NCBI RefSeq assembly: GCF_949987535.1
Contig: NC_080070.1
Coordinates: 11,280,016 to 11,344,015 of the forward strand
Reading direction: 5' to 3'
Source of the DNA: Balaenoptera acutorostrata
Lineage: Eukaryota > Chordata > Mammalia > Artiodactyla > Balaenopteridae
Length of the DNA stretch: 64,000 nt
Shown: positions 35,851 through 47,500 of the stretch, in pieces
How positions within the stretch are numbered: position 1 is the first letter of the stretch
Layout: every line of letters begins with the position of its first letter
The notes under the pieces: generated by a model
Database searches by the model: none
Told to the model about the DNA's origin: nothing
What the model saw: the letters and a program-made list of their open reading frames with translations, nothing else
Made by a program: the position numbers and the translations under genes

Positions 35851-36445
35851 GTAAGATAGGCTAAGAGTGGTTATTTGGTGGTTAAGCCTATTTGGTGGTT
35901 AAGAGTCTTATAGCAAGGATGTGAAAAATCCTGTCTTTACTTATCTGAAATCATTATTTGCTTTTGTGCTGCTTATCTGGATTCCTTTGTCAGGTTTTTT
36001 CAGTATATGAATAAATCTGCACTTAGCTGTCAAAACATTAACGTGTGCACTTGAATCAGAGGTCACAGATTCCAGAACTTTACTGTGATGAGGTCCCAAA
36101 ATGGGTAAAGTGGACCTTGTATAAAGCAAACAAAAGTGGCAGCTCATTCTCAGCCTAAAGGGAGTAGCTGCTTTCTATCTCAGGTTGGTTGTTGCTCTGA
36201 AGATCTGTGTGTGTTTGTGTTTGTGTGTTTATATATTATGTAGGCAAGACAAACAAACAGATATGGCCTAGATTTGGCCAACATTGCAAACTCTTTTATA
36301 AACAAATAAAATATTACTGCCTTTTTTTTTTAAATGAGAGAAGAGTCTGCTGCTTTGCACATGTGGACTCTTTAAGGTGTTCAGTCGTGATTTTCACCTA
36401 GCACCCAAGTGTGTAATCACATCAATTAGAGCTAATACACAAATT
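35851..36445. other. Intron, GT-rich patch, no gene seen
   Basis: A short GTGTTT-type repeat at 36205-36232. Two nearly identical 'atttggtggttaag' words at 35872-35902. The open frames here are unsupported. Confidence 0.6.
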
Positions 36446-36456
36446 TGTATGTTTTT

Positions 36457-36752
36457 TTTTTTTTATAAATTTATCCATTTATGTATTTCTGGCTGTGTTG
36501 GGTCTTTGTTTCCGTACGAGGGCTCTCTCTAGCCGCGGCAAGCGGGGGCCACTCTTCATCACGGTGCGCGGGCCTCCCTCCATCGTGGCCTCTCTTGTTG
36601 CAGAGCACAGGCTCCAGACGCACAGGCTCAGTAGTTGTGGCTCACGGGCCCAGTTGCTCCGCGGCATGTGGGATCTTCCCAGACCAGGGCTCGAACCCGC
36701 GTCCCCTGCATTGGCAGGCAGATTCTCAACCACTGTACCACCAGGGAAGCCC
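36457..36752 (-). mobile_element. CHR-type SINE, full length, antisense
   Basis: Near-consensus short-subtype copy. Target duplication TGTATGTTTTT at 36446-36456 and 36753-36763. The long open frames across 36479-36991 on both strands are SINE-derived. Confidence 0.95.
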
Positions 36753-36763
36753 TGTATGTTTTT

Positions 36764-37957
36764 ATATTTTACAATTTTTTTTGATACTTGTTGAAATGAT
36801 ATGCAAACTTTTAAAAGTCTGTATTCCGTGAAGATCCACGAAATTAAACCTGAAGTAGTGAATGACAATTGACCATTATTTTCCTGGGAAGGGCGGGAAG
36901 GTAAGCTGAGATGCATGATCCAATGTGTCATTTTTAAACTAAGAAAACTAGGAAAACACCTTTGTACATTAGGATGGTTTTCACAGTACAAGTAACAGGA
37001 GACGTGTTTCAGCCTTTCCTCAGTAATCGAACGGGGTAGGGCCGACTTCAGACACAGTGCAGTCAGATCTCATGTCTGCTTCTTCCATTGTCTTGGCTCT
37101 GCTGTGTAAGCTTTCTCTTCAGTCTGGTTTCCCTGACTGTCTGCAATGGCTGCTTATAGCAGTTTTTTTTACACCGTTACATCTAGAGGGATTGAGGGGC
37201 AGGGTCGTCACTTCCCACCGTCACTAGACCTAAGTCCTGCAATCTCTCCATTAACCACCACTTGGTTTTGGCGAAGGATGATGAGAGTAACCTGATTGTC
37301 TTGGACTGGAGCAGGGAGTGGGGGGGGTCAATCAACATGTCTCATACAGTCCAACTACACGGCTAACACACGTGTGGTGGGACGGCATAGGCAGTGGAGA
37401 CGCACCCCTAATAAAAACTTACTCCTTCACAGAAGTTATGAAAGATTTATTCTGATGTATATTTATTAAGTTGAGGCAGTAGATCCTTTTCTCCCTTTGA
37501 AGGAAAGCCTTGTTAACTATTATAATTGACAAGTAGCTCACTCTGCAAACTCAATAAATGTAATTGAACGAACATTTCTTATCTCTGTTGTAGCTTGAGC
37601 TGTACCTAATGTGCTACTTGCAGCAATCAATTCCAGTAATATATTTGTTTAAGGAAAACAGAAGACAACCTATTGAGAGTTACCTGCTTCATCCCGACAT
37701 AGCTAATATTGAGTTTCTTAGAAAAAAATTCTAAATCTTCACAACTGTTTCAATTTTCCTAGTACTTCCACTGAGTGTATTGAAAGCTGGGAATGAAATT
37801 ATGTGAGTGTCATTTGTTGTGTCTAATTGATAGTATCTCTAATACAGTATTCAGTCATTAAATCTCAAAACAAATCATCGTATCTCAAACTCAACAAGGC
37901 CAAAATCCAGAGAGAGCCTCAAACTGGGGGAAGAGGATAATCAGGTGTATATAATCT
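36764..37957. other. Intron, no gene seen
   Basis: About 1.2 kb of single-copy-looking sequence with a G-rich run near 37319-37327; nothing else recognisable. Confidence 0.6.
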
Positions 37958-38280
37958 GTGAAACAAATTGGACAAAGTCTTGGCCGAGCCAGTGGAGGCC
38001 CGGAGCGAGAGGACCTATTAGAGGACTCCTGCATTGGGCAGAAAGGGCCACACCCTCCTGCTCCCACCGTGCTTAGTCATAGGCCGGAGGCTGCCAGGCA
38101 TGTGCATGGCCCTGGTGGCAGGCTGTGCTGTGTCATGAAGGGGTTGCCGCTGGGCCGGGACAGCCAGCTGCCCTCCTCTCAGTCCAGTAGCGAGGTCTCT
38201 GTGGAGAGAATGGGAGCTGGGCACCTCTGTGGTTGGCGTGCTTTGGGTCCAGTGCATTCTCCAGCCTCATCTTGAGTCCC
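37958..38280. other. GC-rich island of unknown origin in AT-rich intron
   Basis: About 320 bp clearly richer in G+C than its flanks, with several CpGs. Open on both strands (37958-38275 plus, 38018-38257 minus) but with no recognised domain. Could be a retrocopy of a UTR, a regulatory element or an old repeat; I cannot tell. Confidence 0.4.
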
Positions 38281-38387
38281 CCTTTCTCCTTGTTCCCAAA
38301 ATATGCCAGATTCCCTCCTCTCCTTTGCCTTAAGGTGTTTTTTGTATATGTGTTGCCCCCTCTCTCTAGAATGTTGTGAATATATTT

Positions 38388-38389
<2 letters not shown>

Positions 38390-38418
<29 letters not shown>
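38390..38418. repeat. Poly-T run, about 28 bp
   Basis: Near-pure T run. It could be the tail of a reverse-oriented retrocopy, but no recognisable element body is attached to its right. Confidence 0.85.
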
Positions 38419-38439
38419 GGTATTTTTCTTTGTCTTTGC

Positions 38440-38720
38440 CAAGGCCATGATGGCAGAGTATGCCTGACGTCCTCAAGGAGGTCTTTGCTCCACCATAGCT
38501 CTGGGTTAGGCTCTGCGGCTCTACATTTCTATGCCTCCCTCTTTTCTCCTTTACAATACTCTGAACACTTCTAATAATTGTGTTAACTGTGTATATCTAA
38601 TTGTTTGCTTAAGGCCTTTCTTCCCAGCTCGACTGTGTAGCCCATTAAGCTGGGATCAGGTCTGTCTTGTTCACGATTGTACGGTAGCACTGTGTGTATA
38701 AGAGACGCTCGGGGAACTCA
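38440..38720 (+). repeat. L2 3'-end fragment
   Basis: 'gtcctcaaggaggtctttgc' through 'ctcgactgtgtagcccatta' and 'tctgtcttgttcacgattgt' follows the L2 terminal order. Confidence 0.55.
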
Positions 38721-40239
38721 CAGGAGATGATGCAGTTAGGGGAGAGGTTTTTTAGAGAAGGCTGAGACATGAGAAACAAATAGAAGTTAGATGGCAAAGG
38801 GGAGAAGATGGTGGCCAAGTATGGCAGTCCACAGAGAAGGTGGCTCACACTTCAGTGACCCAACAGCAGATGGTTTGAAGAGCTTTACGACAGAGAACGG
38901 TGTGGTTACTTGGTGTTTGAAGAAGCATGGTTAGGTCAACTGAATTCATTACTAACAAAACCATCCAAATTAGCTCTTGTTCAGACTGAAAAAGATGGTT
39001 ATGTTAAATCTGAGGACTATCTGTGAGCTTCCACCTGACTTTATGTTTAACCTGGGAGCACGACATTGTCTTTGGTTTAACATAATAGCAGGAGAAAAGC
39101 AAGATTAGAAAGATTGGAAAGGAAAATCATAAAAGATTCCCCTCCACACATTCTCCTACCCTCAAGTGAGATCATCATCAGGGCTTTTACAGATTTCTTC
39201 CTAAAATACACATAAACTGTGTCAAAAAATCCTTTCTACTTCTCCACCTAATAAATCTTACAAAATTATCATACATTTCTTGTTTTCCACTTATTAAATT
39301 ATAAATATGAATTTGTATTCAGTGTCTGTATTTTGTAGTAAGATCTTATCTTTTTAGCATATACTTTAAAATATTAACTATAGTGTAAATGAATTGAATT
39401 AAAGTAGTATTTAATATGTTAAGGAACCATACTGTGTAACATATTAGAACTTTATAGAATTCGGATCAGGGTCTGTCATTATCCTAAAGGAGTTTACTGT
39501 CTAGAATATGAGGTTAATTATAAAAGAAAAGATTTCCCTAAATTACCTTATTTATTATTTATCTGCTTTAAACCTGCTCTTCCTCCACTTTTATTCCTCT
39601 GCAAAAAGGGTCTCTGATACGTGTGACTCTTTAATGCTTTGCTTTTATGTTGCTACATTGTTTATCTGTGACTGAGTCATGAATAATAAATTTATCAGGA
39701 TGCCATCCGATATGACTGAATCTTCAAAGAGCACATATATATTCTGATGCTGTAATACATGTTTGAGATCTAAACCCTGGAATTCATTGGAAAACATTAA
39801 AAGCTATTGCTCCAAGTTTCAAAAAATGTAAGATTTACATTGTTTAGGATGAAGCAGGAAGAAATCTAGATTATAAGGCCCTAAGAATAATAGGTCTCCT
39901 GAAATACAGATTAGGGTATTTCCTAGAATTATATGGCAATAGAATCAGTTACTTCAGTGTCTGATGTTTTAAACAGACTTTATATTGGACAAAATTTGGG
40001 CAGAAAAGTTGATGTTAATTTCAAACTGTATATTGTATAGATTTAAACTCATACTAGTTTTATTTGCTAAAACCTCAATACATTTTAGCCCATTTATACT
40101 GTGTTATTTTTTTGTAAGCAGTTTTTTAATCAAATGATGCAGGATGCTGAGTATTACATAAATAAGAGCAAATGTGTAAGTTTTATACACACAGACAATT
40201 ATTAATGACTACAAATTAAATATCACATAAAGACTGTAG
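38721..40239. other. Intron, AT-rich, no gene seen
   Basis: About 1.5 kb of single-copy-looking sequence; nothing recognisable. Confidence 0.6.
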
Positions 40240-40740
40240 GATTGATCAATTAACCCAAGAGGACAGAGCAGAACGACCTTGAGCTCACCTCCTCTCAGGG
40301 GTACACCAAAATAACAACTATTTACAGAACAGCTATCAGAGAAATAGATTGAAACCTACCAGAAAAGATCTTATACAATAAAGCCATAAAGAAGGAACCC
40401 TAACAAGATGGGTAGGAGGGGCGGAGTCATGGTATAGTCAAGACTCTTACCCCCAGGCGGGCGACCCACAAATGGGAGAATAATTACAACTACAGAGGTT
40501 CTCCCCAAGGAGCCAAGGGGTCTGAGCCCCACACCGGGCTCCTCATCCCAGGGATCCTGTGCCCAGAAGATGAGCCCCCAGGACTTTTGGCTTCAACGGC
40601 CAGCGGGGCTTACTTTCAGGAGATCAAAAGGACCAAGTGGGGAGATAGAGACTCCATTCTTAAAGGCACCCAGGGGAGAAGCAGTAATTTGAAAGGCGTC
40701 TGGGTCAGACCTACCTGCTGATCTTGGAGAGTTTTAGACT
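40240..40740 (+). repeat. Probable interspersed-repeat fragment, GC-richer, family uncertain
   Basis: Blocks such as 'gcggagtcatggtatagtca', 'gcgggcgacccacaaatggg', 'cagaggttctccccaaggag' and 'ggccagcggggcttactttc' feel like a recurrent mammalian repeat, perhaps a 5' segment of an older L1 or an LTR. I cannot fix the family by eye. Confidence 0.4.
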
Positions 40741-41219
40741 ATTTATATCTACTGATTATCAGTATTGGACATGATTGGTTTGTAATAGACTAATGACTTT
40801 TAGTATTAGTATTTAGTATGTTCATACTAAATATCTGTTGCTGCTCATCAAATTTAAGACTGACTGTATCTGATTGGACTAATTACTTTATCAATGTAAT
40901 AAGATATCCCTAGGGTTGCTGGAAGAACTATGATAGTACTGTGAGAAGTATTTTCCAAGGTACTCTGATGTCTTCAATAAAGTCTGCTCTGATGAGCTGG
41001 TACCTTTGGCAAGATTCCAGTCTTATCTAAAGCAAAACTTAATAAATCTGTTGTGTGTGTACACATGTGTTCTGGAAAGGAATAAATACTATCTTTACAT
41101 TAGAGAAACCTAGCAGATACCACCTTAATCAAGGAATCATGATTAACATCATCAGTGATAATTCATGTTAGTAATCCACGCCCCTCTCTCTAGGTATAGG
41201 GTGAGAAGGGCACTTGTGG
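40741..41219. other. Intron, AT-rich, no gene seen
   Basis: Contains a small inverted repeat at 40810-40831 (10-bp arms, TT spacer). Otherwise nothing recognisable. Confidence 0.6.
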
Positions 41220-41600
41220 TGTGCTTCCCTGAAACCCGTAATCTCAGTTTAATCTTTGAAAAAAATCAGAGAAACCCAAATTGAAGATCATTCTACAAAA
41301 TACCTGACCGCTATTTTCAAGGTCATGAAAGACAAGGAAAGACTGAGAAACGGTCACAGAGCAGAGGAGATGAGAGAGACATGAAAACTAAATGCAGTGG
41401 GGTGAAATGTGAATCAAGTGCAGAGTTTCATTAATAGTTGTGCCCCAGTGTCAATCTTAGTTGTGACAAATGTGCCATGTTTATGTAAGATGTTCACATC
41501 ACTGGGAACTGGGTGAAGAGTGTACTCGCTGAAGTATCTTCACGACTTTTTACTAGATCTCAAGTTATTTCAAAATAAAACATTTATTTGAAAAAGTATG
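41220..41600 (+). repeat. Ancient LINE-type 3' end, possibly L1M, sense
   Basis: 'gtgacaaatgtgccatgttt', 'atgtaagatgttcacatcac' and 'caagttatttcaaaataaaa' follow the end of a well-known old mammalian LINE-type repeat; exact subfamily not assigned. Confidence 0.45.
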
Positions 41601-41909
41601 TCCAGTGTTGCAAATATGCTCTAACAGTGGAACGGTGTCATCTTTCTGTGCCGTGACTTACAGTAATATAGAATAAAAAGCAAGTACTCCAATCGATAAC
41701 TTTTTGTGGACTCTCTCAATTTTAAAATGTTTCCTCAAAAAGTTTCAAAATGTAAGACTCTGCTGCATGTTTAGGCAACTGTTGTACATGGAAACTATGC
41801 CTGCTTGAAAATCTTCACTAGAAATTTGATGGCGTTTAAACTACACGACAGGCCAGATGCTCTCAACTTCCACAGCTTCCCTGGAGATCAAAGTATGGTA
41901 GGACTCAGT
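41601..41909. other. Intron, no gene seen
   Basis: Single-copy-looking sequence, nothing recognisable. Confidence 0.6.
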
Positions 41910-42600
41910 CAAGGATATGATTTTATCAGGACTGGCTCTAGAAGGAGTAACCCTGTTTATTCCTGCATTCCCTCCTGACCTGTCAAAGTCCTGCGGTCTC
42001 CATCCCCACCTCCATTTTCTCCCTGGCTCTTCTTATATTGATATTCTGTCATACCTGCCTTTTACTTTTATCTTGTTTCCCTGGGCTTCAGTTATCATTC
42101 TGTGCCATTAACTCTATGTCTTATATCTCTAATCCTGAACTCCAAAGCCCTATTTCTAACCACTAACTGGAAGGCCAGAGGAAGTTCATTTCAGTGTAAA
42201 CCAAAATTCATCATCTTTCTCACAAAATCTCATTTTCTCTTTCTTTTCTGTCTCGTTCAATGGCACTACTATCCATCCACCTGGCAGAAACCTGAGAGTA
42301 ACCTTATATTTTACTATCCCTGTACCATCCCTCAATGGCTGGTCACAGTTGCTTTAATTCTACAAGTATCTCCTGTGCCCACTTTGTTCTTTCCAATCTT
42401 ACTGGTACTCTCTTAGTTCAGACCTGTATCATTTCTTACCCGTGTTATTTTACTAGCCTTCTGTTTGCCCCCTTCACTCCATTCCCTTACTAAAATTTAT
42501 ATCCTCTGTCTTAGATGGACATCTGCTTTAAATCTTTTCTTTTCTCCCAGTTACTTATTCAATAAATACTTGTTCAATGAATAAATTTATTTCCAATAAC
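41910..42600 (+). repeat. L2-like LINE fragment, sense
   Basis: CT-rich run of words matching the L2 3' region, for example 'cgtgttattttactagcctt', ending at 'aataaatacttgttcaatga'. The open frames 41917-42111 and 42102-42416 are within it. Confidence 0.5.
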
Positions 42601-42819
42601 ATCAAGGCAGATTCCAAAGGATATCCTGGCAAACCTTAGCTGGCATGTATCCTCTGTGAAAGAATCTTCTTAGTAGCATTTCCTACTAATTCTCCCACGA
42701 CACGTGTGACATGTGTCCAGATTCCTTACATTGCTTGCTGTCTGTACCAACTGTAGAAATGAATATGCTTATTATGAAAAGAATTAGTCTCCAACACATT
42801 GTAATTAGAGGTTAGGTGC

Positions 42820-43030
42820 TCAGATGCTTGGGTTTTGCTGACATTCTTTCAGCTGCATGACGACAGAAAGCTCTTTAACTTCTTGAAGACTCATCTTTCT
42901 CATCTGGAAAGTCAGAATAATAATCTACACGTACCAGTGAGTTATGAGGCAAAGCATTTACTGCAGTGCCTGCCACATATGAAGTCCTTCATAAAAATAT
43001 AATAGTAGCAGTGGTGGTATTAATAGTCAT
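42820..43030 (-). repeat. MIR, reverse orientation
   Basis: 'cttcttgaagactcatcttt', 'ctcatctggaaagtcagaat' and 'gcagtgcctgccacatatga' match the complement of MIR. Confidence 0.7.
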
Positions 43031-43059
43031 ATATTCTTGTGCACTTTAGCTTTTGTGAT

Positions 43060-43345
43060 CTCATAACATTTTATATAATTTCCTTTGCATAATATATTTA
43101 TATATTTACAGAATATAAATATAAATTTTATATAAATAAAATATAAAATACTGTATTTTATAGATATATTTTATAAAATATATTTATATATTCTATTTAA
43201 TTTTATAAAATATATTTTATATGTAATATAGTTATATATGATATTTATTTTATAAAGCATATACCTTAATATATTTATTTTATAAAAATTATGAATATAA
43301 ATAATATCTTTTATAAAATATATATAGTGATCTTTTGATTTTATA
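43060..43345. repeat. Extremely AT-rich palindromic tract
   Basis: Nearly pure A/T with repeated 'ttttataaaatatattta'-type words that are self-complementary. No coding content; the minus frame 43171-43356 is low-complexity Ile/Tyr/Lys. Confidence 0.9.
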
Positions 43346-43444
43346 ATAAATTTCATGGACCAATATGATATTCAAATTAGATAATGTTTTTAGGGATCAG
43401 ACTAATTACAGTTTATAGCCCAGTTTTATGGACTCATCATTTCT

Positions 43445-43625
43445 GTTTTTTTTTAAGTGAAAATAATTTTTTTTAATTGAGGTATAATTGACGTACAACA
43501 TTATATTAGTTTCAGGTGTACAGCATAATGATTCAATATTTGTATAAATTGTGAAATCATCACCACAGTAAGTCTAGTTAACAATCTAGCATTGTTTCTT
43601 TTGGACATATTCTAATTTTACAAGA
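43445..43625 (-). mobile_element. L1 3' end, reverse orientation
   Basis: 'ttgaggtataattgacgtac' and 'tttcaggtgtacagcataat' are the complement of an L1M-type 3' UTR. Truncated after about 180 bp. Confidence 0.8.
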
Positions 43626-43639
43626 TTTCTTTTAATATC

Positions 43640-43975
43640 AGACACTTGAATTAAACAGAGGGCTCCTCCCATGTTGCAGTGTTTCCTAGGGGAGGTCTTC
43701 AATGTCCCCTTTTCCCAGGGGACCAGTGAGAATGGGATCTGTATGTGTAGTGATGGGATCCCTCAGCAGGCGAGTTGCACAGCCCCGCTGACCACTGTGT
43801 GCCTCGTGCCTGGATGGAGAGAGAAGAGGAGAGGTGTGCCCCAGCTTCTCCCATGCTGCGGGGGACCTTGTGCTCGCTGGGGGATGTGTTACCCAAGGTA
43901 AGTCAAAAGTTCCCTTCAGAGTTCCACGGGCAGACTTTCTCCCCTTAGGTACACTGTGGAAGCTCCCGGGGGTCA
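43640..43975. other. GC-rich single-copy block; cryptic splice-like sites
   Basis: Clearly GC-richer than its flanks. It holds an AG at 43688-43689 after a weak pyrimidine stretch (TTTCCTAG) and a consensus GTAAGT at 43898-43903. Open frames on both strands (43671-43901 plus, 43686-43976 minus) match nothing I know. No evidence that it is spliced into TPK1. Confidence 0.3.
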
Positions 43976-43979
43976 TCTT

Positions 43980-44120
43980 CCGATCAGCCTAACAAACTTT
44001 TACGTAGTATGTGTCTGTTAAGACATTATGCTAGGATTTGGTGACCAAATCCATGGCCTCAGATAGACTCCAGTCTAATAGAGGAAACAGATACATGAGT
44101 AACCAGAGAATAATTCAGAC
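43980..44120 (-). repeat. L2 3'-end fragment, reverse orientation
   Basis: 'gacattatgctaggatttgg' and 'ccagtctaatagaggaaaca' follow the complement of the L2 terminus. Confidence 0.5.
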
Positions 44121-44269
44121 TATCGTAGATGCTGTGACTTGCCTCTTCAGGATAGATTCAACTTCTTAAAAAACGGATTGTTTATATAGAACGCTTCTCT
44201 ACTTCCTCTTTTAATTTTACATTTGAGAACATAGAATAATAAGATTTTTTTTTCCTAATGAAATTGCGC

Positions 44270-44556
44270 TCATATCTATGAGGCCTTCCACGACCACCCG
44301 GTTTAAATAGCACCCCTCACCCCTCCTCCTGTTACGTCCCTCAGTTCAGCAGGCCTCTACCCTTCTCTGCTCAGCTTTCCCCGTTCCACTTGCCACCGTC
44401 AGACATATTTAGGATATTTGTTTCTGTGACATGTTCACGCACTGGAATGTAAAAGTTCACATGGGCAGGAAGTTGTGCCTGTTTGTTCTCTGCTGTATCC
44501 CGAGCATCTAAAACAATACCTGGCCGTCCCTAAGTATTTATCGAATGAATATATAC
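44270..44556 (+). repeat. L2 3'-end fragment, sense
   Basis: 'gaggccttccacgaccaccc', 'cctgtttgttctctgctgta' and 'tatttatcgaatgaatatat' are the L2 terminal order. Confidence 0.65.
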
Positions 44557-47500
44557 ATATATGGAAGAATCTTTTTTTTAGCAAGAACTTTTTATCAAAT
44601 GTGGGTTACCTTTATTCAGTAATCTGCTTTAACTTTAACAAGACTTATTCCACTGCCCTAGCTCTTGTCCCGTTATAATTGAACACTTTTTGGTTTTGGC
44701 CAGTACTTGGAGATACCCACTATTATTCGGTCATACACACATCTTTAGTTTTTCTCTTCATTTTATGGGGAAGGGAAGGGGATGTGTGCGGTGTGTAATT
44801 AAAAATGGTACATATAGTATCTTTATTTCATTAATTGGTATTTTATAATACTTCTGGGACCTGCTTCATTTTACCAGCCTAAGTTACTTGAAAAAGTTGA
44901 GAGCTAACAAATGAGAATACATAGAGATTGTCTCATAAGCCATTACCATTGTGAACTTGACAAGAATAAATCTTGCCAACTTCCTTGAATTGATACTGAA
45001 AGCAATACCATACAGTTTCAACATCAGCTCTGTAGCTCAGGCATTGTACGGTTTTTATGACAAGTTTTTCTATCAATACCTTTGTTCCTGTGCTTATCTA
45101 CCTAAAAGGAATGTTGTAAGCTTAAATTGGTAATTTTTGTGAAATTCTAGAAAGCATCATGTCACATATACACACACACACACACACACATAAATACACA
45201 TTCAGCTATACATCGGTATGTCTACACAGACCACCTTTTGATTTTTAGTATATGACCAGCATGGCTGTCTTTGTCGAGTGACAAAGTAACTGCTTATACC
45301 TTCCGGTTCTGGAACAAATGAGGTGCAAGCTAAGTATCAGATGAGGAAGCAAGGAGAAGAAAAATTTCTGGGCATCAAATGAACTAGCAGGCTGCTTCCT
45401 AGATCATTTTGGAAAAGCCTTCAAAAGAGAAATTCCCATCTCTGATTTTCCTTTTCTTAGAGACCAGCAATCTTTTTTACAGTGCTGTGCAACAAGAGAA
45501 AATAGATATTCGCCGTGCTTTGGAGTGACTCAGGAGGTGCTGCTATGGATATAAAAAGCTAACTGCCTCAGAGGCTGTGGCAGCCTAATCCGTCCCTGCC
45601 AGAGGAGAGAAGCGTGTTTTATGGGCCCCGGGACAAGGGTTAAGTTTATCTGCTTAGCAGGAATCTTGGCTGGATGACTCACTTACCAGACAAAATTTCT
45701 TATTAATGCAGAGAATTACAGATAGGGTTGATGTGGTGCTCCTTTGCAGGAGAACACTGACCTAATGTGAAAAGGACTATTTTATTTAAAGTTACTGCAT
45801 TGTGCAGAGGCAGAACCTACAGATGGAGGAGGAAACTATATCTTGAGAACTTCTGTAATAACAATGCACTTATATTGGAACATCCTGAAGTTGCTTAGTA
45901 GATTATAAAATTTCTTCTTCTGTGTATCCGTTAGCCAAATATACGTAGTAGTGCCTACACTCATAATTATGATTGTCCACAATGATAGTATCTATATTTT
46001 AAAAAAATGATTTGGTTATAGTTTGTCATGATCGAAGAACTGAAATGATGTTACTGCTTATCACAGGGATGTACACATCATATTGATATATTTTCAGTGG
46101 TACTTAATCAGGAGAAGAGATATATACATAGAAACACATTCTTCTTTGTGTTAGGTGATAAGCCTAGGTATCTCGGAAAGTTCCATTTAAATCAGACAAT
46201 ATGGAATCCCATAGCATTCACTCTCCATCCTTCTCCTCTCTTTGTAGCTGGAAGTAGAAAGTGTCTTTCTATTTCCATGACCGTCTCTTTTCCCAATATT
46301 TCTGCTTAGCATTCCATAGTCAACATGCTGGTCCTTAACAGGTGCCTAGAGTAGAAGTAAGATAATATCAGCTTCTTTTCTGGATCCACTAGGAACCTTA
46401 CCTTCTCAACACATATATGACTGTATGTACTTTGCATATGAGCAGCTGTGTCAAAATATTTTGAAACACATTAGGAAATAGGAGTATCTAAATTCAAAGT
46501 TACATTTTTAAATTACATTTTAATTCTATTTCCTCATCCATTTCTACTAGAGATTTTAGATGCCTGTAAAATTGACCCTAAAGATTCTGATTTTCTAAAG
46601 CATCCATGTAAATAAAGGAAATTATTTCAGAAAGAGGAAGTTATCGTTGAACAAATATTTTCTCCCAGTTTGCACTCAGTTTACTGTGATGCTTATGGAG
46701 ATGGAATACATTTAGCAAAATATCAATAGCATCGCTTCTACCTTAAAGTCAACCTGAGGATTATCAGGTGATCAGCTATTTTGTATACGTGTATTCGCCG
46801 AAGCAAACTTATTACATTGCAAGAAATAAGCTTTACGTAATTAATGTCACTGCAGTAACAGTTTTAACATTCTCATTTGGCATTATAAAACGGTCCAGTG
46901 CATATTCAGAAACCAGAGTGTTAATGACCAAGTGCGAAATTCGCAATCAAAATGTCTCTATTCTCCCAGAAGTTGGAAAGGGGATAATTAACATAAACTA
47001 TTTATATTGCACCAGATTGCAAAATCTAAGCATTGCAGCACAGCAAGCCTGATAGCCACCTGTTATAAACTGGTCAATAAAAACTGAGGAGAGTTTTATA
47101 CCCGTAAACTTTGGGAAAATAATGCGCCCAAAGTACTACAAATAGCCAAATCCAATCCATCCAGACATGGAAACCAAGAGTTTCATTTATCATTTTAGAC
47201 AAGAATATGCAGCTAAGACTTATTTTATGGCTGAAGCAAAAGCAAGAAATATTGTTTGGAGAAAACAAATCATGATGATGCAAGATAGGGTAATAGCTAT
47301 TAAAAAATGATCACAAGTACAGAAGTACTCACCTTCTGGGAACAAAGCGTCTCTTACCAAAAGTCAGTCAGTTGGCAGAGGTTTTGAAAATTGTCTATTT
47401 TCAACTTGCTCAGTGGTGGGAATGAAAGAGGATGAATGAGGGATGAAAGAAAGAGGATGGGGGTTTCAGGTTCTGGTACCTCATAACCCATTTTCCACAG

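Noticed and set aside
36479..36991. 170-codon minus-strand open frame and similar frames at 13517-13857, 15461-15723, 26323-26729, 48820-49185, 52048-52350 and 60376-60690
   Set aside because: The recurring peptides are translations of the CHR SINE body, seen in every copy.
43171..43356. 61-codon minus-strand open frame
   Set aside because: Low-complexity translation of an AT-rich palindromic tract.
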